Source: Sphacelaria rigidula | Lineage: Eukaryota > Phaeophyceae > Sphacelariales | Length of the DNA stretch: 20,247 bases | Reading direction: 5' to 3' | NCBI GenBank assembly: GCA_964200075.2 | Contig: CAXNAA020000555.1 | Location: 1-20,247, forward strand | Shown here: piece after piece, positions 1 to 10,556 of the stretch | Position numbering within the stretch: position 1 is the first letter of the stretch | Layout of the letters: the number at the start of each line of letters is the position of its first letter | The notes under the pieces: model-generated | The model's database searches: none | What the model saw: the letters and a program-made list of their open reading frames with translations, nothing else | Told to the model about the DNA's origin: nothing | Program-made: the position numbers and the translations under genes

Positions 1-53
1 ATTTAGAACGTTTTTTAGGAGGGCACTTGCGAAACGGTGGGGTGATACGGTAA

Positions 54-96
54 CCCCCCCCCTTTTCAAACCGAAGTTCCCCCCCCCCCCCCCCCC
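54..96. repeat. Poly-C runs at the left window edge
   Basis: Nine C at 54-62 and eighteen C at 79-96. Such runs recur at 5833-5844, 14526-14546 and 20234-20247. They are prone to length error in sequencing. Confidence 0.95.
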
Positions 97-646
97 GTCA
101 TGCCCATACGCGACGTCAATGATTTGATGTGCAACCATATTCAAGCTTCTGTCTCACACAACTACGGGTTTCCCGCTCCACCCAGTAGCCTACTGCGTCA
201 GTTCACAATCTGTGTCACTCTTGCTGTATGTCGCTCACAAGTTAGTCAGGGCCGTCAGTCCGTCGAACACCCCTACAGGTAAGGTGGTGAGGAGGTCGTT
301 GAAGCTCATCCACCTGATGAGAATCGAAGCGATGGCCGCAGAGAGAAAACAACGGATCGAGATTTGCAAGGAACGAGGGACGGGTCGAATCAGCGTGTGG
401 CTGCGGGGAATGGCACATCACGATTTGAACTCTAGCTAGCTGTTGGCTCTACAAGCTCGCGTCCGCTACATGTGGCAGTCATAATCGTGAACACCCATGG
501 GTGAAAGGTGCGTGGCTGTACGACAGAAGGGAAATAACGTTCATTATAATACGCACTACTGAGTAATAACTCCTTCCTGTATCTGGACACGGCATGCCGG
601 GCCAGTGCACACGCGAGTGGGGAGACTGGCAACATCGTGCAACCGC

Positions 647-805
647 CACCTGGGATATCATATGCACGTGGGATATCACACTCATGTGGGATATTATATC
701 CATCTGAAACATCCTCCATTGATATGGGTGTTCGCCTGAGATATCCAACTCGTATGTCCCTCTAGGGCATGGCATCCATCTGAAACCTCCACCTGAGATA
801 TCCAT
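647..805. repeat. Degenerate GATATC/ATCCATCTGAAAC repeat patch
   Basis: Variants of 'GGGATATCA' recur at about 651, 670 and 688. 'ATCCATCTGAAAC' occurs at 698 and again at 774, and 'CCTGAGATATCCA' at 735 and 792. The order in the two halves is similar but the spacing is not constant, so this looks like a decayed local duplication of short units. No coding role seen. Confidence 0.7.
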
Positions 806-1713
806 ATCCCAGATGGCGGCTTCACGATAATGCGAATGAGGGCGCAAGATGTCGTATGTGTTGGTCTCTGCCGATGATCATCCGATGCATCTACGGTAGA
901 AATGCGCACGCATATATTGGTGGACTGCGAGCTGGATTGCTCCTTTCGCGTATCGCTCCAGGGCATCGCTTTCCTCCAAATCTACCCGAAATGGCACTCT
1001 GTAACTGTTTTTTGTTCTCACCAGCGTGTTTCATCAGCAGCATCTTGGAGAATATCCGAGGTGGCGAGGCGAAAACACCACAATATTTTGTGCAGTAATT
1101 TGCTTGAGTGATTGATTGCTCGTCGTACTTTAACTGAACAGTAAGCATCACTACAAATACCAGCACCCAAGCTCCATGCTACCTGAGACCTGAAGCAACG
1201 GCCGTTGCCTCGAGACCAAACGCAGTATTTTCAAACAGGCGGAGGCCAACACGTTATTCCTGGTATCACACTCAGGTGACAACCCAGAAATAATTGTCGA
1301 ATCTCTTCATTTTGCACACTAGAAAAAGCGCGCACGTGTACTGGATGGACGATTATCTTCAGTGCACAATCGTACATGATTCTGCTTATAGATATGGATC
1401 TACCAATGACCTGGCGCAGGTGCATGGAGCGGCACATCCCTCCACCCCCCACTCCCTGGCCTTGTATTTTTACTCAGTACATATATTCCACACCTTGGCC
1501 GGAACCACCATCAACATAAGCGCGCTGAATGCATTTGCAGCAGCTGAAGGGGCGACCTAACGCACGTAGACTTGATTCGTTAGGTGAGCTAATATCTTCC
1601 TACATCACTCCATTACGACGTGGAGCGGTCTCCAGCCAACTCCGAAATTCAGCCATCTCACTGCCTCATATTCACCACAGCAGTTAGACTATATCGACTC
1701 TGCCAAACCTCAC

Positions 1714-2217
1714 CAATCCCTCAAAAACAGCGCGCATTTTTGCTTCAAGTCTGGCAGGATAATCTTGAGACATGACTACTGACACCCGCGCCCCTCTGCT
1801 CCTCCAGCAAAACGCCTTATTGGTTTGCTTCTCCGCCCATGTTCCTTGAAACCTGTCCCCTGCACGTGCCCTGTCTTGGGTATTGAGTTCATGGCACCAG
1901 TACTTGCCTTATAGTCTATTTGTTGCCAAGCATTGGAGCATGACTTTCACCACTCCCGCCGCCCGTCTCGTTTCATGTAAATTTATTTTTAATTGCCATC
2001 TCTTGCTCTTACGTGTACACACGCCGAAACCCGGAACAAAGCTCCTTCTGTAGGGATCCAAGGTCGCGGAGTCCGCCCAAAACAGTGTTGACATGCGAGC
2101 TCGACCAACGAGGCGCGGCAGTGTTTCATCAGTTGACTCCGTTAAATTAGACCCAGTTTGTGCGCAGCGCGCGACATAATTCCATGAGTCCATACAGACC
2201 TCACCCCCACCGAAACA
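1714..2217 (-). other. Candidate 3' exons (unresolved end of the gene)
   Basis: Exon 17 leaves two bases (phase 2), so the next exon must start with one base of a codon. Three minus-strand blocks fit that phase. 2142-2217 would encode 24 residues ending HKLGLI and a TAA stop, but its acceptor has a poor pyrimidine tract. 2013-2047 (35 nt, RSFVPGFGVCT, donor GTAAGA) has a better acceptor. 1714-1750 (37 nt, LEAKMRAVFEGL, donor GTGAGG) also fits. I cannot choose between them from sequence alone, so the stop codon and 3' UTR are unknown. Confidence 0.25.
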
Positions 2218-2344
2218 CTGGATATTTCTCCCATGATTGTACAAGGTTGTTGTATTGTACATTGATGTCGTCTCCGGCACCAAAAGTACGAGGAAACGTG
2301 GACAAGTGCGAGGTGGAAACGTGAGGCATTACAAACGAACTCAC

Positions 2345-2434
2345 AAGACGTTGATGTTGTCTTTCCCGAAGGTTTCGAAGCACGGCTGGAAGAGAGGGCC
2401 ATCTGTGTCCACCAAATTGCAACCCGAAAGATCC
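2345..2434 (-). CDS. Window exon 17: cysteine-rich region, third part
   Basis: 90 nt, phase 2 in and out, residues 676-704: DLSGCNLVDTDGPLFQPCFE then TFGKDNINV. Two more cysteines. The acceptor has a good tract (tctgtgctccaccctacag) and the donor is GTGAGT. All three frames of this block are open, so the frame choice depends on exon 16. The phase-2 frame also gives the most protein-like composition. The gene continues, because no stop is reached. Confidence 0.58.
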
Positions 2435-5400
2435 CTGTAGGGTGGAGCACAGACGCGCAAATAGCGTGCAAGAGACGCACACAGGTAGCCAACGCGACAT
2501 TATGTCAGACGAGAACGTGCTTGCTCACGGAGCCCGTACTCCTTACAAACTGTCGTTCTGAACCATCAATCTCATTACAAAAATATTACGGCGACACTTT
2601 ATCTATAAATGCGTACTGAAAGAATCACACACGTCATCTTCTCTTTTTGACATTCCTCAGTGATATATTGCTCGGCGAAACGATTCTACTGGTGCTGTTG
2701 TAGTTACTGCCATAAAATTAGTGATGTATCTGACATCATTTCCCCTACCTCGGCTATCATTCTCACCGCTAGAAGCATGAAAATTACCGGTACCTCTCGC
2801 ACCCGAGTATGGAGCATGTTTATTGCTACCGCGGGTATATGATTATTTTTCATCATCGCCACAGTCCATCTCTGTCCCTGGATATTCACGTTGATCTAGT
2901 TTATTGACCACGGCTGGGAATCGCAGCACGTCAGTGCACGTTACGAGAGACAGCATAAAAATCAGCCGATCAACCGCTGAAAACATTGGATACGACCTAT
3001 CAAGCTGAAAGTACCGTGTCTCTGTTTAGGTCAACGGTATGAATCGTCCGTCCATTTAGGCGCTACTAGTCAATGCCACTTTCATTCTAGCGCTCGTCTC
3101 CTGTCATGTGCGTAGGCAGGGTAGTAGTGGTCAAGTTATACCCTAGGTACGTGTGGTGTTTGATGGCATAAAGAGGGGCAACATTGATCAAATGAAGGGC
3201 GGCAAGGTCGTCACGTCAACAGCGTTTGACCAATTTGCGCGCTAATGATGCTGCATTAGATTTCTTGCATCAACGACAAGTGCCGGAAACCACGACACCA
3301 TCCAACAGCTGCAAGAAAGCTATCGTACTACAGTTGGGGGAGTCACGACAACACTCCATCCACGAAAAATGATCGATCAAAATGCCAGCGACGTGGCGCG
3401 AGTCAAACGGTACTGTTCTGCGATATGCTGTTATGCCCCATGTCCATGAAACTGTCCATAGCACAGGTACGCACATCGCGAACTACTCACAGGGTCGTGC
3501 CGGATCCATCGAAGTTGCACCTGTAGTCCTCGTGGGAGCTATCCAAACAGGCATTCACATTTTCTGAGGGACGGAAACACCGGGGACAAAGAAATGGACG
3601 AACAACAACCAGAACATTGTGTTATCCGACCCGATCCGATGCGACTCAATCCGATCTGGAGAACGTGGGTGTAACTGAAGAGTCAGTCGGCCAGCCACTG
3701 GCATCACGTTTACAGCCATCTCCTCGAGAGGATGCGTCGTTCTGCTCGCAACTGGTGCTGTCTATAGCGGACAGTTATATCCGTGTGTGAGGACGACACT
3801 CAAAATGGCACTCAAAATGGCACTCAAAATGGCAACGTTACAGCGCATTACTGAGAATAAACTGGCCCGTGCATGATTTGCTCAAAACGGTACGTCACTA
3901 CTCGGAATCCGCTGGCTACAGTAGTACCAGCGATGTTTCTCAAGTCAATGAAAAAAATCATCTCGCTCAACGGTTTTGGCTGAAAATGCACTGTGCCCTG
4001 TTGTGTAAGCGTGCATTTGTACATTGCCACCTCAGTTCAGCTGCCTATCAGTCGGGTCAAGATATTGTTCGTGGGAACCAATAGTACAAAGTACCGTGAT
4101 TACAGGGAGTAGGAGGGCGCTCGTGCATGGTGCGAGATTGGCCAGCAGCGTGTTTTGCCCAGAGTCCCCATCATTTTATCTTCAAATCGGCGACACGAGT
4201 CGATGGTCGAATGGTTGCACTGTTTTCATACGCTACCATTGCTCATCAACCCAACTCCTCCACTAAAACCTGTGGGGATGCACAGCAAGTTGCCCCGCAT
4301 CCGCGCGAACGTTATGATGACATTGCCTATGATATCCTGTACTCTTCATATACCACTACCAGCGGCGGTGGGGGTAGATATCGACGTAGTTGCGTCAGGT
4401 ACATGCAGTTGTAGCGTTGCAGGTCTCCTGTTAGTACCAGCAACATTCACGATTTTCCGTAAATTCTTGAAAATCGGAATGCATCGAACTCTTGACCCAT
4501 TCAGCGTCTAGAGCTATTTCACCGCATTTTGTAGAGTCGCGGGAATGCGTTATTCCCCACCAGTTCGAAACGCAACCTCACCAAAAACCCAGACTTCAGG
4601 GAAAATCCCCCGTGGTGTCGTGAACACTCATCTCGACTCCCATTGTCACAGGCGGTTGGTTGCCGCTCAAAATCGTTTCACCTACCAACGCAACCCCCCC
4701 CTTCAGCAGTAGCATCCTGGATACAGAATATGGCGGCGAACACGTCAATTACGGTGCAGATACAACCATCGATCACTGCCGGGTAAACCATCTCACCTGG
4801 TCCGCAGCACGTCGCGTCGCTGCATACTGGTGTGTATCCGCTCTCCTCGGGATAACAAAAGCCTCCCGTGGGAATCTCTCCGTCGGGACAACCCCAGAAT
4901 GAGCAGTGGGTTTCCGTGGTAGATACGACTGCACATACGATGACGTTCGCGCACACACATTTGGTGGGCTTTCACGCTACTGTATCGCACCTCCAAACCA
5001 TGTGCGATTTCCTCATGGAGGGTTTCGTGCGCATGCATACCCGTATCCTCGGCATGGGACACTAGACGTTCAGACATTTTTCTCAAGTTTTTCGAGTACC
5101 CGAGTAACCATCACGGCGACTTGCTTGTGTTTCAGGGCCGCTGTACCGTAACCCACACCCTCACGATTCACCATATACCCCACACACACATGGTTGGAGT
5201 GGTCTATCTTGCATCACGTACCAATACTCCTACGGACAGCCCACCTCAAGTTACAGGTCAAGGGGTAAACCGTGGCCGTTGAGTTGCCTCTGCCAATCTT
5301 TCCTATCGCTCGTGTGTTGCGATCGGATACCCGATTCGTAGTACACACCTGATCTTTCTAATAAATAAATAAAACGTGAAATAGCTAACCTTGACATCTG

Positions 5401-8400
5401 CTGGAGTCTTGCAATACCTAGGTCATCGTTATGTTACCCTTCCGTAATAGTCAGAGCAATGTTAAACGTTAGATTTGTGCAAAAACTGTGGCAAGCGCTG
5501 CTGCAAACACTGATACGGAACCTCTGCAGTGCTCGGGACGGGCATCAAGTAGCACGCCTGTGGCTGTGAGACCCCTGTTCGATTTGTTTTGGCGCCGTGT
5601 TCACTACAGGTGGCGACAGCACTCAAGAAATCACCCGTTAAGAAGTCGAGGCTCAGATTTTTCAAATTTTGAGAAATTCATGCCAAGAAATTTTGCTCAG
5701 ATCGGAGCGAAAATAAGGATAATAAATTGAAAGATGCAAGAGGCTCGGCGGATAATAAATCTGTCATCGACACTGCTGTCTTGGGAAAAAAGAAATTGGT
5801 CCCAGACCCATCAGCCCCTCGACGCAAGGATGCCCCCCCCCCCCTCTACCCCACTCAAGAAATTGGCCTTCGAAAAATTCATCATTGCACGTGTGCGGAA
5901 AGTAAGAATTTGGCTGTAAGAAACTATGCTTGGCTCGGCGAAAAGAATAAAACATGAGCTTCGCCTCGAATTAAAGTTTCTTGAGTACTGACGCCACCTG
6001 TATATCTGCAGACGAATACTTAACCGTCAGCACGTGCTCGTACTTCGGGCAGGTTTTCCGCCCCATGCATCCCGATCCCCGCGGACGTGTGGGGGGAAGG
6101 GTGTTCGACTCGCGTGGGTTCATCAACGCTAAATCCATGAACAAGCTAGTTTAGCCTTGGATGCGTAAGTGAACCAGTGACACAGTAAGTATCACAGAGT
6201 TCCCTCTGAGCCATCCCTGGGGTATGCTGATTTGTTATCTCATCTACTCCACGATGTAATCTCCCAAGCAAATTAGTTGTTTTCACCCCCTCCCCGCCCG
6301 TAAATCGCATACGTTTGCCGGGATAGGCAAGATTCGATACTGAACCGACTCACCGGTTGGTGCTGGTGTGGGCGGCAGGGTGCCCTCTGAAGACGATGAG
6401 AATCCAGTTACCAGTATTCAGCATGCCGCATTGTCCGTACACGCACAGTAGGGCAGTGGCGGCGGTGCGAGGTTGGCGAAAGAGCATTGTACGGTCAGAC
6501 GACACACTCAGCCGAGCAATCAGATGGTTGATTGAACTACATACTTGATGCTACAAAACGGGATTCCTCGATAATAATGTTGCATTGTTGTACTCATGAA
6601 GCGGAACAAAAGCACCGCAGCATGCAGTTTTCTCCAACTTTTTCATCCCGCTGCACGCCTCTTGAAGTAGCCCGGACGGTACCTCCAGTTTCGTTTATGA
6701 GGAAACACAAACCGGCTAGAGTGATTTGACGGAGGGAGCATTCGATTTTCGAGTGTCAGGTCATGTTTCTGTCCTATTTCATCACATGAAACCCCGATCC
6801 CTTCTCAGGGCAGATTTTTACTCTCAGGGGATCAACCCATTCCTCCTATTGTACTTGACTCACACCTTGCTATCGACCGCAGGATCACCACCCCCGCAGC
6901 CGGCCGAATTTCATCGGAATTTGATTTTGTTTCAGGTAACGTTTGGGTAATTTCGCGCGACGTAAACCGGGAGTAAAGGTCCATTATCATCGACACCGTT
7001 TTTTCGGAGATCTCTGAAATTTAGGCGTTTTCAGACCCAGCGCTTAACAATCTCCATCTCACAGAGAGGTTGCGAGAAAAACATTACCGTAGTTTTGAAC
7101 GCCATACACGGGTAGGCAGCATCATCCTGTCCTTCGTTTTGCCGGCGAAGGCGAGCAAACGACGAGATCAGCACGACGTCCGTAATGAGATATCTAACAG
7201 CAACAGTAGATCTCGATGATGATGGGCTCTTGGGAGCTCTCCTAAATTTGAGAACTTGTCTTGAAAAACATAGTATCTCTAATAATCGGCTGAAAATGCT
7301 CCACTGTCGGAGTCACACCTACAGAATCCTTCCGAAGTAGCACTGGCTGCTGGTACACCATCTTGACCACCGAAGTTGGCGTCAATTTTGTGATCAAGAC
7401 AAGCTAGGGCCATACATAGAGTCGGAGTTGGGCTAAGCAATACTCACCACTCTCGGATTGTCGGTAAACACTGATCGCGTTGCGTCCACCGCACTTCTCG
7501 ACCGGAGCACCAGGGCACTGGAAGGTGCACCCGTCAGACGGACCTAGCTCATCAGGCTCATCGCTGGCGGATCCGCAGTAGCACTGCAAAAGCACAAGCA
7601 GACACAATACGCAGTAAGTCCGACTACAGCCAAGATGTAGGAAGCAAGCGTCGGAACACACGTATTTCCGTTCACCCCCTTCGGTAGGCGGTGGCAAGTG
7701 TGCGAAACGGCGGCGACAGAGTGCCGGCGGCGGGAAGGAGTTGAAACTGCCCAGGAAGCTTATGACCACAGCGGCACAGCTATAGGCGTATGCCCCAAGC
7801 CGCCGACTACGTTTCGATGGCAGGAAAGATCAAATGAAATAGGCGTGCATGTCTGAGACCGTGTCACTCTTGACTTGTCCCCATAGATCATAGCACGAGG
7901 CATGCCAAACAAGCTAATAGTGTCGACTTGCCTAGAGCAAATGCGCTGTAGTCAGAGCCTCACCACAAATTACGCACTGCCGCACACTCATACCCGCTTA
8001 TGGTCAATAATCCAAAACGGGGATATGTAGGCGGATGTGGCACGCGGTACACGGTGGCTGCGAAAAATGCGAATCAGAAACGAAATAGTCGCACCCACCT
8101 CCTTGCCAAACTCAGTCCCGAACAGAGGATAGCCAGCGCAAAGCTCCGCACAAATCTGCCATCAGAGCATCAACGAAATACGCAGTACAGACATCATCGC
8201 GGATGAGAATGTTCCGGGTCGATCAGTGGAGACATCATCAGGAGCGATACCACCGATGAGGGATCTTTGGTATCCTCGAGACACCAGTAAGCTACTGGGG
8301 AAGGAAAATATATGTGGACATTTGTTTACGTGGTAATATCCTGCTGTTAAGATCCCGGTGTTCAACCTCGTCGAGCAAACCAGTAGCAAGAAAACAAGTG

Positions 8401-10525
8401 CCCCCACAGATAGTAAGGCGTGAGGACGATACGTAATCTGCTTGCGCTCAGCATTTGTTATGCACCCTAGGGCATTGTTGGCTGATTCAAACATGTAGAC
8501 TACTCTTACCACCAAACCAACCAAACACTAACATTATGTTTCGGTGCGCCTCGGTTTTGAAGCCCCCCGCGAATTAAGACGGGGACCTACACTGCGAACG
8601 CACACGTGCGTTACGACAAGTAAAGCCAAACACACGCCGTTAATGTGAGACAAACACATCCCGCCGTATTACCGAACACGTGGACCATAAGGTACCCCTT
8701 CGCCGTCGAAGGTTTCTCATTTTTCCGAGCGAAATCCAAGGTTTCTCGCGCTTTACAGTGTTCTGTTCTCACATCCGTGGTCATGGCGTCATCCCGGAAG
8801 TCTGCCGCGGTCAGCACGCGGTCACGAGTGCTGTCGATGTAGCAGCCGTCAACGGTGTAGTCGGCGAACCTGTACACGTTGATGGCATTACGCCCGCCAC
8901 AAATCTCTTCAGAGTCTCCAACACAAGGTACCGTGCAAGCACCAGACTCACCCAGTCTCGCGGGATCATCGGACGAGGTGCCGCAGAAGCACTGTCGTGA
9001 ACGTTCAGGAGACAACGCGCGGAAACACAGAGGAGGGAATGTTTTGGGGCGGAGAGAGGGCTGAACATCTGTTTCTTATTCCACGCTTTTACCCTACCCC
9101 GTCCCCGCGACGAGTCCATATTCTCAAGGTACACAGTAATATTTTCTTCCCGTAGCCTGCGCTACTTTCTATTACCCACAATTCGACTAATACGCCCGTA
9201 ACGCGGGGATTTACATCCAATCATCTTCATCGACTCCCATTCTGACGCTTTCGGAGGACGAAAATGGGGGCCACTCTACGATCAGGATTCGACCCCGTAA
9301 GAGGCCCTCAAAGTTTTTACATACGTCATTTTCACCATCGGGAAGCGGTCGTCATTCACGAATAAAAACCAAGCTCAAGGCTCCAAAGAGCGGTGGGCAG
9401 CTGAAAAACGCACCCGATGTTTACAAACATGTGGATGAGATAGATGCGGGAAAATATGCGTGAATCTCAACAGTCATTGACGATGCCAAACTTTAAAGGA
9501 AGTAAGAGGGTTCAGAAAAAAAAACGCAGCAGCGAGAACTGTCGCATCAGGAGGTAAGGTAAGCGCTGATAGGCAGGAGCAGATACGGGGCGGCGTAGGT
9601 GGAGGTAGGTAATCAAGAGATTGAAACGACTTCTGGGGGATCCGCATCATCACTCAAGTGCAAGGCGTCGAGGGTTTAGAGACTAGGCGGAGGGGTGGGG
9701 GTAGTTGATGGAGTGAAACGACCACCACCGTGATTGCGTTCTCAAAGTAGTGTGCACAGTGTGGAGATACAAAACACCGTCCCCATTTTAACATCAACGA
9801 GAGTCCAACAATCTGCGATCGATATCCGGTACGTACTGCAGAAATTTCGGCCACGGTCAGAGGCCGCCGTACTCCCAGGAAACAGCCGAAAACATAGCTG
9901 GGGGACGCACATTTGCCTTGATCCTCAATTGGTGACAAAATTTCATGCATGTTGAGGTCGATCTGTCTTCAGTACAGGTCTGTATTTCTACGGGTTGCAA
10001 TATGGAGGGAGATGCATGTCCTTCTCGAAAACAACACGTGAGCTCGTACGAAAGTGACGACACCGCGCACCACTGTCGTATCTAGTTCTAGTCTAACGAT
10101 ACCCTCAACGTGAGAGCACTATACGGGTACTGCATGAATTCCCCCTCCCTTGCTGCGGTCCATCGTCAGCTCATCCCTCGAATACTCGTCGACATCGCAC
10201 ACGACGCCTCACTGAGGTTACGGCCCTGGTCTAAGGAAGCGCGCAAGGAAACGGTTCAACCCGGTCAGCTCGCCTCGTTATTGTTGGACATGAAACCACT
10301 CACCTCTCGACCGAACTCAGTTCCGAAGTATGTCGACCCTTCACACAACGCTGCGCACACCTGCTCCGCCGAAGTCGGCCAAGTAGACACACGACAGTTT
10401 CACACAAGGAAGGACGGCCGCGCGCGGAAGAAAGCACACGCGTATTCAGTGAAGGGCCACGGCGGACCTGACTCCAACATATTTCTGGATGTTGGCGTTT
10501 ATAGTTCCGCTAGAACCGGACCCAT

Positions 10526-10556
<31 letters not shown>

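Larger units (their letters stand above)
1..1713. other. Region without a supportable gene
   Basis: It holds poly-C runs at its left edge, a GATATC-rich repeat patch near 647-805 and one copy of a short dispersed motif near 1108-1134. Short ORFs occur on both strands, but none has recognisable protein content or matched splice signals. It may be the 3' UTR and downstream flank of the minus-strand gene, or further introns of it. Confidence 0.5.

Noticed and set aside
212-439. Plus-strand 75-codon ORF near a CTACAG/GTAAGG site
   Set aside because: No homology that I can name and no partner exon in phase. The splice-like site alone is not enough.
3545-3760. Minus-strand ORF with a hydrophobic stretch near its end, as a terminal membrane exon
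   Set aside because: It can be entered in phase but has no recognisable content. It overlaps the polypyrimidine tract of the much stronger exon 16 acceptor.
4343-4440. Minus-strand Thr/Pro-rich segment (TTSISTPTAAG) as an extra linker exon
   Set aside because: The available acceptors give the wrong entry phase for exon 15, and exon 15 already joins exon 16 in phase.
8680-9000. Plus-strand ORF of 106 codons
   Set aside because: It is the antisense shadow of exon 11, whose WSC content is unmistakable.
9857-10063. Minus-strand segment with CMKFCHQ and MFSAVSWEYGG, considered as the middle exon of WSC1
   Set aside because: It lacks a good donor and the family spacing. The 57-nt exon at 10304-10360 fits phase, cysteines and the WSC2 counterpart far better.
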